From the NCBI RefSeq assembly GCF_963677565.1, contig NZ_OY781981.1:4084001-4148000 (forward strand): DNA of 64,000 nt, in the 5' to 3' direction. Below are positions 51,256-60,667 of the stretch, in pieces. The stretch is from an uncultured Draconibacterium sp. (GTDB taxonomy: Bacteria > Bacteroidota > Bacteroidia > Bacteroidales > Prolixibacteraceae). The translations under genes and the position numbers were made by a program. The notes beneath the pieces were generated by a model that saw only the letters and a program-made list of their open reading frames with translations, was not told where the DNA came from and did not search any database. Each line of letters starts with the position of its first letter. Positions within the stretch are counted from its first letter, which is position 1.

Positions 51256-51825
51256 ATGAAACAAGTTCTGCACATAAAAAATATGGTTTGCAACCGCTGT
51301 ATAAAAGTGGTGAAAGAAGAACTTGAAAAGCTCGACATTCAGATTGAAGCAATTGAACTTGGGAAAGTTGACATTCCTGAAAGTCTCACCCAGGAACAAA
51401 CCGAAGAAGTGCGTTCTGTTTTAAACGACAATGGTTTTGAGTTAATCGATGACAAAAAAAGTCAGCTGATCGACCGGATAAAAACCATTATCATCGAAAA
51501 GATTCACTACTCGAAAGAAGAAAAAGAGCCGGTAAACTTTTCGGATGTAATTGCATCCGATGTTAGTCACGACTATTCTTACATAAGTAAATTGTTTTCT
51601 TCGGTTGAAGGAATTACAATTGAGAAATACATCATCAATCAAAAGATTGAGAAAGTTAAAGAGCTCCTGGTTTACGGAGAACTTACATTGAACGAAATCT
51701 CTTACCAACTGGGTTACAGTAGTGTTCAGCACCTTTCCAACCAATTTAAAAAGGTAACCGGATTAACACCTTCGCACTTTAAAAAACTGAAAGAAAACAA
51801 GCGGAAACCGCTTGACGAGGTTTAA
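51256..51825 (+). CDS. HMA-like domain fused to AraC-type regulator
   Basis: 189 aa. N-terminal metal-binding domain (about 1-70) of ferredoxin/HMA fold with Cys12 and Cys15 in MVCNRCIKVV; a linker helix (about 75-100); C-terminal AraC helix-turn-helix pair (GITIEKYIINQKIEKVKELL, LTLNEISYQLGYSSVQHLSN, FKKVTGLTPSHFKKLK, about 110-180). The protein is short for AraC (no cupin domain). It is first in a metal-efflux region and probably senses the metal (copper/silver are likely) directly with the CxxC site and controls the permease and RND genes downstream. Confidence 0.85.
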   Translation: MKQVLHIKNMVCNRCIKVVKEELEKLDIQIEAIELGKVDIPESLTQEQTEEVRSVLNDNGFELIDDKKSQLIDRIKTIIIEKIHYSKEEKEPVNFSDVIASDVSHDYSYISKLFSSVEGITIEKYIINQKIEKVKELLVYGELTLNEISYQLGYSSVQHLSNQFKKVTGLTPSHFKKLKENKRKPLDEV

Positions 51826-51912
51826 AATCCCAAAATCTTATAATTCATTTCCAAAATAGTGTAAACAAATTCTCCTGAATCCTGCTTTACTTTGTATTGT
51901 AAATTTAATAGA

Positions 51913-53172
51913 ATGCATGCAGAACAATATATAGTAAAGTTTTTAGGCGATTTCGCTACAATTTTAGGAGAAATGGCCCCTTATCTTTTGCTGGGATTTT
52001 TCTTTGCCGGACTGTTGTATGCTTTTATTCCCCGCGAAAAAATCGACAAGTATTTTAATGGTTCGCCATTTCGTTCCTCTGTTTATTCATCCTTACTGGG
52101 AATTCCGCTGCCCTTATGCTCTTGCGGAGTAATTCCTACCGGAGCAGCTTTGTATAAAAACGGAGCTTCGAAAGGAGGAACAGTTTCGTTTCTGATTTCC
52201 ACGCCGCAAACCGGAGTCGATTCCATTTTGGCAACGTTTTCGCTTATGGGATTACCTTTCGCCATTATTCGTCCGATTGCCGCTTTAATTACTGGAATCA
52301 CAGGAGGTTTAATTACAAGCGTAATAACAAAAAACGAATCAGTGCCACAGCAAACTTCGGATACGGTTTCAAAACCCAAAACACTGGGGCAAAAAATAAA
52401 AGACGTTTTTCGTTATGGTTTTGTTGAATTCATCCAGGATATCTCAAAATGGCTAATCATCGGTTTGGTTTTAGCGGCCATTATTTCAGCTCTAATACCC
52501 AACGATTTCTTTGAACTTTTAAACCTGTCGCCCATATTGCAAATGCTGCTGATTTTGGTTGTTTCCATTCCCTTGTACATTTGTGCAACCGGCTCAATTC
52601 CACTGGCAGCCATCCTTATTTTAAAAGGAGTCAGCCCCGGAGCGGCTTTTGTGTTACTTATGGCGGGACCTGCTACCAACGCAGCTACAATTACCATGAT
52701 CGGTAAAGTTTTAGGAAAAAAAAGCCTTTTCACTTATCTCGTAACAATTATTATTGGCGCCGTGGGATCCGGATTGATCATCGATTACCTGCTGCCCGTG
52801 CAGTGGTTTACTGAAATTACTCAACAACATTTGGGTCACGACCACGGAACTCACCTGAATTGGTGGCAAATTGCGTCAGGAGTTCTACTTCTGGGATTGA
52901 TCATAAACGGCTACATTCAAAAATACAGAGCTTCAAAACAACAAGCAAAAACACAATTAACGTATAATATGATGCAAACAAAAACCATTAAAGTTGAAGG
53001 AATGACTTGCAACCATTGCAAGGCAAACGTAGAAAATAACCTGCAAAAACTGGCATTTGTAGATAGTGCAGTAGTAAACCTGGCCGAAAAAACGGTTACT
53101 TTGGAAGGCGACGAAATTGATTTAGACAAAGTAAAAGAAACTGTTGAATCGATTGGCTACAAAGCGGTTTAG
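51913..53172 (+). CDS. SO_0444-type Cu/Zn efflux permease with C-terminal HMA domain
   Basis: 419 aa from ATG 51913. Permease of the DUF318/ArsP-like family with about ten membrane segments; hallmarks GIPLPLCSCGVIPTGAALYK (Cys pair in membrane) and FLISTPQTGVDSI, and a second SIPLYICATGSIPLAA copy. A His-rich loop (LGHDHGTH) lies before the last segment. Residues about 353-419 form a complete CopZ-like domain with CxxC (GMTCNHCKANVENN), and an in-frame ATG pair at 52969/52972 could start it separately. Predicted to move soft metals from cytoplasm to periplasm, with the tail collecting metal. Confidence 0.88.
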   Translation: MHAEQYIVKFLGDFATILGEMAPYLLLGFFFAGLLYAFIPREKIDKYFNGSPFRSSVYSSLLGIPLPLCSCGVIPTGAALYKNGASKGGTVSFLISTPQTGVDSILATFSLMGLPFAIIRPIAALITGITGGLITSVITKNESVPQQTSDTVSKPKTLGQKIKDVFRYGFVEFIQDISKWLIIGLVLAAIISALIPNDFFELLNLSPILQMLLILVVSIPLYICATGSIPLAAILILKGVSPGAAFVLLMAGPATNAATITMIGKVLGKKSLFTYLVTIIIGAVGSGLIIDYLLPVQWFTEITQQHLGHDHGTHLNWWQIASGVLLLGLIINGYIQKYRASKQQAKTQLTYNMMQTKTIKVEGMTCNHCKANVENNLQKLAFVDSAVVNLAEKTVTLEGDEIDLDKVKETVESIGYKAV

Positions 53173-53203
53173 CCCGAAAGTATGTTAAAGCTTTGTTAAA
53201 CGG

Positions 53204-53234
53204 TTGGCTAAGTCGTTTAAACCTTTTAGTTTTG
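53204..53234 (+). promoter_or_regulatory. Promoter of the HYC_CC_PP-RND metal operon
   Basis: TTG (53204-53206), 20 bases, TAGTTTTG (53227-53234), matching the -33/-7 pattern. The leader is about 25 nt. Two GTTAAA boxes upstream (53184-53200 region) may bind a regulator. Confidence 0.65.
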
Positions 53235-53267
53235 TTGAACGTTTATTTAGTGAAGTTTAAATAATAA

Positions 53268-53639
53268 ATGATTAAAAAACTCAACCATATTATTTTAGCA
53301 TCTCTGTTGTTGATTTCAACAATGGGATTGGCTGTGAGCAAACATTATTGCCACAGTTCGCTGGTTGATGTTTCTATTTTTGCTGAAGCCGATTCGTGCT
53401 GCGACGATGGCGGATGTTGTTCCAACGAAAATCATTTTTACCAGGTGAAAGAGGATTTTTCGGCACCCGTAATTTCTACAATTCCGGTACTGGCTGAAAT
53501 CGATGTTTTGCATCAGACGCTGCTTGATCCTGATATTCTTATACCCAACGAATTAACTGAAGAATTTGAATTAACAAATGATCCTCCTCCACCAACGGTG
53601 ATGGAGTTCCTTGCTGAGGAGCAATTATACCTTTTATGA
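53268..53639 (+). CDS. HYC_CC_PP family protein
   Basis: 123 aa. Signal/anchor helix (HIILASLLLISTMGLAVS, about 7-24), then the family hallmarks HYC (KHYCHSSLVDV), Cys pairs (DSCCDDGGCC) and PP (NDPPPPTVMEF). Function unknown; it is regularly found just ahead of CusA/CzcA-type efflux genes in Bacteroidota, and the Cys/His make-up suggests periplasmic metal binding. 79 bp before the RND gene. Confidence 0.88.
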   Translation: MIKKLNHIILASLLLISTMGLAVSKHYCHSSLVDVSIFAEADSCCDDGGCCSNENHFYQVKEDFSAPVISTIPVLAEIDVLHQTLLDPDILIPNELTEEFELTNDPPPPTVMEFLAEEQLYLL

Positions 53640-53718
53640 TTTTATTATGATAAATTATCTGATCATGACTGCTCATGATCTCGATTTTCTATTGTAATAA
53701 TCTCATAGCAAAAAAGGT

Positions 53719-56700
53719 ATGCTAAATAAAATCATAAAATTTTTTCTTGAAAATAAGCTGGTTACGATGTTGGTGCTAATCCTTCTCGTAAGTTGGGGAA
53801 TCATAACATCACCGTTTGGCTGGGACACCAAAGTACTGCCGAAAGATCCGGTGCCGGTTGACGCGATTCCCGACATTGGAGAGAACCAGCAAATTGTATT
53901 TACCCAATGGATGGGTCGTTCTCCTCAGGATATAGAGGATCAGATTTCTTATCCTTTAACAACCTATTTACTGGGTATTCCGGGTGTTAAATCCATCCGG
54001 AGTTCATCCATTTTCGGATTTTCCAGCATTTACATCATTTTTGATGAAGATGTAGAATTTTACTGGTCGCGTTCGCGGATTCTTGAAAAGTTGAATTCAT
54101 TGCCTTCGGGACTGTTACCTGATGGCGTTCAACCTGCTCTGGGCCCTGATGCTACGGCGCTCGGACAGGTTTACTGGTACACCATCGAAGGGCGCGATAA
54201 AGGCGGGAATCCTACCGGAGGTTGGGATTTGCACGAAATTCGCACGGTGCAGGATTTCTTCGTCAAGTATTCGCTGAATGCGGCTGAAGGAGTTTCCGAA
54301 GTGGCTTCCATCGGTGGCTTTGTACAGGAATACCAGATCGATGTAAATCCCGACGCGCTGAAAGCCTACAATATTCCGCTGCATAAAGTAATGCAGGCTG
54401 TTCAGAAATCGAACCGTGATGTGGGTGCGAAAACCATTGAAATTAATCAGGCTGAATATCTCGTTCGCGGACTGGGTTACATAAAAAATGTTGAAGACAT
54501 TGAAAAAGCAGTGGTTGCGGTTCAGGACAATGTACCAATTCGGGTAAAAGATATCGCAGTTGTTAGCCTCGGCCCTTCTACCCGTCGTGGTGCACTTGAT
54601 AAAGACGGTGCCGAAGTTGTTGGAGGTGTTGTAGTGGCCCGTTATGGTGCCAATCCGTTGCAAGTAATTAACAATGTAAAAGCAAAAATTGCCGATATAG
54701 CACCGGGACTGCCGTCCAAGATTCTACCCAACGGAGTGGAGAGTCAGCTTACCATCGTTCCATTTTACGATCGATCAGGATTGATCTATGAAACACTGGG
54801 AACGCTGGAAGAAGCACTCTCGCTGGAAGTGCTCATCGTAATCCTTGTGGTTATTATTATGGTTTATAACCTGCGGGCTTCGCTGCTGATATCAAGCTTG
54901 CTTCCAATAGCTGTTTTGATGGTATTTATTGCCATGCGCTACTTTGGCGTTGATGCCAATATTGTGGCGCTTTCGGGTATTGCAATTGCCATCGGAACCA
55001 TGGTCGATTTGGGAGTCATTCTCTCCGAAAACATTATAAAACACACAAAGGAAGCACCTCCCAAACAAAAACTGATTACTACAATCTATAACGGTTCGGC
55101 AGAAGTTAGTTCTGCTATCCTGACCGCAGTTTCAACTACAATTGTAAGTTTTATCCCGGTATTTACCATGCAGGCTGCCGAAGGTAAATTATTTATACCG
55201 CTTGCCTTCACCAAAACGTTTGCATTAATAGCGGCACTGATTGTTTCGCTGTTTATAATGCCCGCCCTTGCGCACTGGTTTTTCGGAATACGCATTAACA
55301 GCAAAGTCATCCGAAAATGGGTAAATATCATCTTAATCCCGCTTGGAATAATTCTGCTGGTGTTTGGACAAACCTGGGGAGGAATGATGATTCTGGCATT
55401 TGGACTGGCAGGAACTTTAAAAGATGTTAGAAGACAGAAGACAGAAGACCGAAGTCTGGGAACTGATATTCAGAGCTGGAAAACTCGCTTGCGGAAAGCC
55501 TTCTACTTTTTAATAGAATATCTTGAAATAGTTATTGTATTAATCGGCGTTACATGGCTTCTGGCAAAATACTGGCTTCCGCTGGGTCCAACTAAAAGCA
55601 TGGTAATGAATGTAGTTTTTGTTGCCATTCTGCTAACGATTATCCTGGGAGCCTTTGCATTGCTCGAATATTACTACAAAAAAATATTAACCTGGTGCCT
55701 CGATCACAAAGCAGCATTTCTTTCCATACCTACATTTTTGATTATTGTGGGAATAACTGCCTGGATGGGCTTCAATAACCTTTTTGGATTTGTAGCCCGC
55801 GGATTCGACAAAGTTGGATGGAACATTCGCACTACTGAAGTTTGGTCCAAACTGGCACATGGATTTCCTGGAATTGGAAAAGAATTTATGCCGTCGCTGG
55901 ATGAAGGAAGTTTTCTGTTAATGCCTACTTCAATGCCACATTCGGGTGTTGAGTATAACCGGAAAGTTCTGGGCCAACTCGATATGCTGATTTCCAATAT
56001 TCCTGAAGTGGAATTAACTGTTGGAAAGCTCGGACGCGTTGAATCTGCACTCGACCCGGCACCGATTTCGATGTACGAAAATATAATCAACTACAAACCG
56101 GAGTATATTTTAAGCGAAAAGGGACACCGCATGCGGTTTCAGGTGGATAAAGAGGATCGTTTTGTATTGACGAATGGAGAAAAGCTCAGCAACGAAGAGG
56201 CATTGCAACGTGGAATTACCGGGGAAGATTTAATAGCGGATGAAAATGGAGACTACTTCCGCAACTGGCGTGAAAAAATTAAATCACCTGACGATATTTG
56301 GGATGAGATTGTAAATGCTTCCAAAATTCCGGGCGTTACTTCGGCACCTAAACTGCAACCAATTGAAACCCGGTTGGTGATGTTACAAACCGGTATGCGC
56401 GCCCCGATGGGAATTAAGGTCTATGGACCAGATTTAACAACCATCGAAGAATTTGGCCTGCAACTGGAAGACATCCTAAAAACGGTTCCTTCTGTAAAAG
56501 CACAGGCTGTTTTTGCCGATCGTATCGTGGGAAAACCTTACTTATTGTTTGATATCGACCGGGATAAAATTTCGCGTTACGGGTTGAATGTGGAAGATGT
56601 ACAGCAGACCATCGAAACTGCTGTTGGCGGAATGAAAATTACTTCCACGGTGGAAGGTCGCGAGCGCTTCCCGGTGAGGGTGCGCTACCCACGCGAACTG

Positions 56701-57582
56701 CGTGACGATCCCGAATCGCTTGGAAAAATCCTGATACAAACACCAACCGGGGCACAAATTCCTTTGAGCCAATTGGTACACATAAAATATCAACGAGGTC
56801 CGCAGGCCATAAAAAGTGAGGAAACGTTTTTGGTGGGTTATGTTTTGTTCGATAAAAACGACGGATTTTCGGAAGTCACCGTAGTTGATGATGCACGAAA
56901 AGTCATTCAGGAACGAATTGATGCCGGAGATCTGCAAGTTCCTGCAGGCGTGAGTTACAAATTTTCGGGAAGTTACGAGAACCAGGTACGTGCCGAAAAA
57001 CGGCTTTCAATTGTAGTTCCGTTGGTATTGGCCATCGTATTTCTGATTCTTTATTTCCAGTTCAAATCGGTATCCACTTCGCTGATGGTATTCACCGGAA
57101 TTGCCATGGCTTTCAGTGGTGGATTTATGATGCTCTGGCTTTACGGCCAAAACTGGTTTGTCGATTTTTCAGTTTTCGGAACCAATATTCGTGAACTTTT
57201 CCAGATGGGCACCATAAACCTGAGTGTAGCAGTTTGGGTTGGATTCATCGCGCTGTTTGGTATTGCCACCGACGATGGTGTACTTATGGCAACCTATTTA
57301 GATCAGAGTTTTAAACGAAATAAAACCGACAATCTGAAAGGAATCCGCGCTGCAGTGGTAGAAGCCGGACAACGAAGAATTAAACCGGCGGTGATGACAT
57401 CGGCAACGACGATTATTGCCTTGCTGCCGATTTTAACCTCTACCGGACGTGGTGCCGACATTATGATTCCGATGGCCATTCCGGCATTTGGAGGGATGAT
57501 TTTTGCCGCCGTTACCTATTTTATTGTTCCGGTATTGTATAGCTACCGCGAAGAGCGAAAACTTAAAAAGATACAGTCATGA
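53719..57582 (+). CDS. CusA/CzcA-type heavy-metal RND efflux pump with extended middle region
   Basis: 1287 aa inner-membrane proton-driven pump, about 230 longer than E. coli CusA. N-terminal PVDAIPDIGENQQIVFTQWMGR motif, membrane motif AIAIGTMVDLGVILSENIIK with Asp430 in the proton path, second-half motif and C-terminal GIATDDGVLMATYLDQSF. Between the first and second membrane bundles (about 530-690) are extra hydrophobic segments not seen in CusA, joined by a charged linker coded by tandem AGAAGAC repeats. Met-rich stretch MPTSMPHSGVEYN in the second half is at the CusA metal-path region. First of an operon with TolC-like and adaptor genes; probably Cu/Ag, metal not provable here. Confidence 0.92.
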   Translation: MLNKIIKFFLENKLVTMLVLILLVSWGIITSPFGWDTKVLPKDPVPVDAIPDIGENQQIVFTQWMGRSPQDIEDQISYPLTTYLLGIPGVKSIRSSSIFGFSSIYIIFDEDVEFYWSRSRILEKLNSLPSGLLPDGVQPALGPDATALGQVYWYTIEGRDKGGNPTGGWDLHEIRTVQDFFVKYSLNAAEGVSEVASIGGFVQEYQIDVNPDALKAYNIPLHKVMQAVQKSNRDVGAKTIEINQAEYLVRGLGYIKNVEDIEKAVVAVQDNVPIRVKDIAVVSLGPSTRRGALDKDGAEVVGGVVVARYGANPLQVINNVKAKIADIAPGLPSKILPNGVESQLTIVPFYDRSGLIYETLGTLEEALSLEVLIVILVVIIMVYNLRASLLISSLLPIAVLMVFIAMRYFGVDANIVALSGIAIAIGTMVDLGVILSENIIKHTKEAPPKQKLITTIYNGSAEVSSAILTAVSTTIVSFIPVFTMQAAEGKLFIPLAFTKTFALIAALIVSLFIMPALAHWFFGIRINSKVIRKWVNIILIPLGIILLVFGQTWGGMMILAFGLAGTLKDVRRQKTEDRSLGTDIQSWKTRLRKAFYFLIEYLEIVIVLIGVTWLLAKYWLPLGPTKSMVMNVVFVAILLTIILGAFALLEYYYKKILTWCLDHKAAFLSIPTFLIIVGITAWMGFNNLFGFVARGFDKVGWNIRTTEVWSKLAHGFPGIGKEFMPSLDEGSFLLMPTSMPHSGVEYNRKVLGQLDMLISNIPEVELTVGKLGRVESALDPAPISMYENIINYKPEYILSEKGHRMRFQVDKEDRFVLTNGEKLSNEEALQRGITGEDLIADENGDYFRNWREKIKSPDDIWDEIVNASKIPGVTSAPKLQPIETRLVMLQTGMRAPMGIKVYGPDLTTIEEFGLQLEDILKTVPSVKAQAVFADRIVGKPYLLFDIDRDKISRYGLNVEDVQQTIETAVGGMKITSTVEGRERFPVRVRYPRELRDDPESLGKILIQTPTGAQIPLSQLVHIKYQRGPQAIKSEETFLVGYVLFDKNDGFSEVTVVDDARKVIQERIDAGDLQVPAGVSYKFSGSYENQVRAEKRLSIVVPLVLAIVFLILYFQFKSVSTSLMVFTGIAMAFSGGFMMLWLYGQNWFVDFSVFGTNIRELFQMGTINLSVAVWVGFIALFGIATDDGVLMATYLDQSFKRNKTDNLKGIRAAVVEAGQRRIKPAVMTSATTIIALLPILTSTGRGADIMIPMAIPAFGGMIFAAVTYFIVPVLYSYREERKLKKIQS
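55429..55456 (+). repeat. Tandem AGAAGAC heptamers inside the RND gene
   Basis: AGAAGAC three times in a row (55429-55449) and a variant CGAAGTC (55450-55456). It codes for the charged linker VRRQKTEDRSLG in the extra middle segment. The unit is 7 bp, so three units (21 bp) keep frame whereas loss or gain of one would not. Confidence 0.8.
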
Positions 57583-58811
57583 AGAAGATAATAACATGTA
57601 TAATACTATTCATTTCAGTAATAGGCGTAACGCAGGCGCAGACACTGGAAAGCTACTTTGAAATTGCAGCCCAAAATAATCCGGGTTTACAGGCCAAATA
57701 CAAGGATTTTGAGGCTGCGCTGCAAATAGTTCCACAGGTGAGTTCGTTACCCGATCCTACGTTTTCTTTCGGCTATTTCATTTCGCCGGTAGAAACTCGT
57801 GTAGGACCGCAACGTGCCAAGTTTTCGCTTAGTCAGATGTTCCCGTGGTTTGGAACGTTGGAGGCCCAGGCTGATGCCGCTTCGTTGATGGCCGATGCTA
57901 AATACCAGGCATTTCTCGATGCGCGCAACCGGCTTTACTACAGCGTTTCGGAAGCGTATTATCCGCTGATCGAGTTGAACCGCTTAAAAGCCATTGAACA
58001 GGAAAATATCGAAATCCTACAGTCGTATAAGACCATTGCCAACTCAAAATTTAAAAACGGAGTTTCGCCAATGACCGATGTTTTACGGGTAGATATTATG
58101 CTGAAAGAGGCACAGACCAATCTCGGAATTCTGAATAAAAAGGAAAAACCATTGCTGGTTAAGTTCAACAACCTGCTCAACAGAGACGAGAACGAAGCAG
58201 TAGTTGTTCAGGATTCGCTGCCCATGGAAGGGTTACCTGAAAATTTCAGGAGAGATTCGTTACTGACTAACAACCCGATGCTCGATGCAATCGACCTACA
58301 ACAGCAGGCAAGCAAAAAGAGTGAACTGGCTGCGCAAAAACAAGGTCTGCCGAAAGTGGGTGTTGGGCTGGATTATGCAATTGTTGGAAAACGCACTGAC
58401 ATGGAAGTGGAGGACAATGGCAAAAATATTTTCATGCCTATGGTTTCTGTTAGCATTCCAATTTTCAGAAAAAAGTACAGAGCAGCTGAAAAAGAAGCGC
58501 AATTGATGCAGGAAAAATATTCCTTTCAAAAGGAAGAAACCATCAACTCGCTAACCTCAGGATATGAGTCTGTTTGGTTTCAGATGCAACAGCAAAAAGA
58601 TTTAATCGATTTGTACAAGGAGCAAATTCTTGAGACCGGACAAACGCTGAACCTCCTGTTTAGCGCTTACGGAAATTCGGGGAAAGACTTTGAGGAAGTT
58701 TTACGCATGCAGCAACAACTGCTGAAATACGAAAAAATGAAAGCCACGGCAGAAACGCAATACCAAACCGCTTTGGCAAAACTTAATTACATCACGGCAA
58801 AAACATATTAA
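57579..58811 (+). CDS. TolC family outer-membrane efflux protein
   Basis: 410 aa, signal peptide to about residue 20 (GVTQAQ). The start ATG overlaps the stop of the RND gene by 4 bases (ATGA). Coiled helices with the TolC pattern (LESYFEIAAQNNPGLQAKYK, NRLYYSVSEAYYPLIELNRL, YESVWFQMQQQKDLIDLYKE). Forms the exit duct of the efflux complex. Shorter than E. coli CusC but typical in Bacteroidota. Confidence 0.93.
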   Translation: MKKIITCIILFISVIGVTQAQTLESYFEIAAQNNPGLQAKYKDFEAALQIVPQVSSLPDPTFSFGYFISPVETRVGPQRAKFSLSQMFPWFGTLEAQADAASLMADAKYQAFLDARNRLYYSVSEAYYPLIELNRLKAIEQENIEILQSYKTIANSKFKNGVSPMTDVLRVDIMLKEAQTNLGILNKKEKPLLVKFNNLLNRDENEAVVVQDSLPMEGLPENFRRDSLLTNNPMLDAIDLQQQASKKSELAAQKQGLPKVGVGLDYAIVGKRTDMEVEDNGKNIFMPMVSVSIPIFRKKYRAAEKEAQLMQEKYSFQKEETINSLTSGYESVWFQMQQQKDLIDLYKEQILETGQTLNLLFSAYGNSGKDFEEVLRMQQQLLKYEKMKATAETQYQTALAKLNYITAKTY

Positions 58812-58813
58812 CA

Positions 58814-60634
58814 ATGCATACAAATAGAAAAACAATATTAATAGTGCTGACAACACTGGCAATTGGTTTATTGCTTGGTTGGTTCTTATTTGGTGGTTCA
58901 GAGGCAAAAGTTACCGAAGAACATCAGCATGAACACGGTGCTGAAGAAATAGCCGGCGAAACAACCTGGACCTGCTCTATGCACCCGCAAATTCGTCAGC
59001 CTGAACCGGGCGACTGCCCTATTTGCGGAATGGATTTAATTCCGCTGGAGGAAGAGCAAAATGGAGAAGTTGATCCGAACGCAGTAAGCATGTCGGCCAC
59101 TGCCATGCAACTGGCCAATATTAAAACCACCATTGTAGGAGCTGTAGAACCGCTTAAAGTTGTACGACTTAACGGGAAAGTTCAGGAAGATGAACGATTG
59201 ATTTTTTCACAATCGTCGCATATTCCGGGCAGGATTGAAGATTTGCTGGTGAATTTTACCGGCGATTACGTTCAGAAAGGCCAGGTAATTGCGTCGGTTT
59301 ATTCGCCTGATTTGGTTACTGCGCAGGAAGAATTGTTTGAAGCACAGAAGATTAAAGATTCTCAACCTCAGCTTTTCGAGGCTGCCAAAGCGAAACTAAA
59401 AAACTGGAAGCTGACCGACGAGCAGATCAGTCAAATTTTATCTTCAGGAACAGCGCAGCAAACATTCGATGTTCGGGCTGAAGTTTCGGGTTATGTAACG
59501 CAGAAAAAAGTGAATACCGGCGATTATGTGCGCAGGGGGCAAGCGATATACGAGATTGCCGATCTTTCAAAAGTATGGATTCTTTTTGATGTATATGAAT
59601 CGGACTTGACCTGGATTAACAAAGGCGATAAAGTAAGTTATACGATCGAATCGCTACCGGGCGAAACATTTGAAGGAACGATTGATTACCTCGATCCGGT
59701 TATCAATCCGAAAACAAGAGTGGCTAAAGCGCGTGTTGTTCAATCGAACAAAGGTTTAAAGCTAAAACCTGAAATGTTTGTATCGGGAAAAGTGGAGGCA
59801 AAATTGCCACAAACCGATGCGCTTGTAGTACCGAAAACAGCTGTTATGTGGACGGGGGTACGTTCGGTTGTTTACGTAAAATCGGAAACCGGTCAGGGTG
59901 TATATTTTAACATGCGTGAAGTGGATCTGGGTCCGGCTCTTGGCGAAAGTTACGTGGTTGAAAACGGTGTTCAGCAAGGCGAAGAAATTGCTGTTAACGG
60001 CACATTCAGTATTGATGCGGCAGCACAGCTGGCCGGCAAAGCAAGCATGATGAGCCTTTCAAACAAAAACATTGAGCAGGAACACACCATGTTTAAAGTG
60101 GGTGGAGAATGCGAAATGTGCAAAGACCGTATTGAAGCAGCAGCATTATCGGTTTCAGGTGTTGTTTCTGCTGAATGGGATGCAGAAACCAAAGAGTTGC
60201 ATTTGAATTACGAAGATGGTCTTTCACTCGAAAAAGTTCATCATGCCATTGCAGAAGTGGGGCACGATACTGAACTGGAAAAAGCGCCCGATAGCGTTTA
60301 TGAAGAACTCCCGGAGTGTTGTCTTTACGACCGTTTTGAATACCAGAATTCAGCGAAAAAAGAAACGGCCAAAGCAGAACATGTAATGATAAAAGTTCGT
60401 GGAAATTGCGGAATGTGCAAAGATAGAATTGAGGAAGCAAGCTTATCGGTTGCAGGAGTAGAGTCTGCGAATTGGGATAGTGAAACCGAAACCCTGCATC
60501 TGAATTTTGATGCATCGAAAACATCATCCGATGAAGTTCAGAAAGCAATTGCAGCGGTTGGTCATGATACAGAAAAATACAAAGCACCCGACGCTATTTA
60601 CGAGGCCTTGCCGGAGTGCTGTTTATATCGATAA
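58814..60634 (+). CDS. RND periplasmic adaptor (CusB-like) with N-terminal metal-binding domain and two C-terminal HMA domains
   Basis: 606 aa. Membrane anchor (about 8-26), His-rich stretch (EEHQHEHGAEE), heavy-metal binding domain TCSMHPQIRQPEPGDCPICG (about 54-73), then the hairpin/lipoyl/barrel adaptor core (about 95-410). Residues about 424-506 and 523-606 are two HMA domains of one subtype, each with CxxC (ECEMC, NCGMC) and a C-terminal LPECCLY pair. HMA tails are rare on adaptors and would bring four extra Cys each. Follows tolC by 2 bp. Probably collects metal in the periplasm and passes it to the pump or receives it from the secreted HMA protein encoded next. Confidence 0.93.
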   Translation: MHTNRKTILIVLTTLAIGLLLGWFLFGGSEAKVTEEHQHEHGAEEIAGETTWTCSMHPQIRQPEPGDCPICGMDLIPLEEEQNGEVDPNAVSMSATAMQLANIKTTIVGAVEPLKVVRLNGKVQEDERLIFSQSSHIPGRIEDLLVNFTGDYVQKGQVIASVYSPDLVTAQEELFEAQKIKDSQPQLFEAAKAKLKNWKLTDEQISQILSSGTAQQTFDVRAEVSGYVTQKKVNTGDYVRRGQAIYEIADLSKVWILFDVYESDLTWINKGDKVSYTIESLPGETFEGTIDYLDPVINPKTRVAKARVVQSNKGLKLKPEMFVSGKVEAKLPQTDALVVPKTAVMWTGVRSVVYVKSETGQGVYFNMREVDLGPALGESYVVENGVQQGEEIAVNGTFSIDAAAQLAGKASMMSLSNKNIEQEHTMFKVGGECEMCKDRIEAAALSVSGVVSAEWDAETKELHLNYEDGLSLEKVHHAIAEVGHDTELEKAPDSVYEELPECCLYDRFEYQNSAKKETAKAEHVMIKVRGNCGMCKDRIEEASLSVAGVESANWDSETETLHLNFDASKTSSDEVQKAIAAVGHDTEKYKAPDAIYEALPECCLYR

Positions 60635-60667
60635 AATTAATTACTAATCATTTAAAAAAATTACACG

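Noticed and set aside
54115..54663. 182-codon open frame opposite the RND gene
   Set aside because: Antisense shadow of a strongly conserved coding region.
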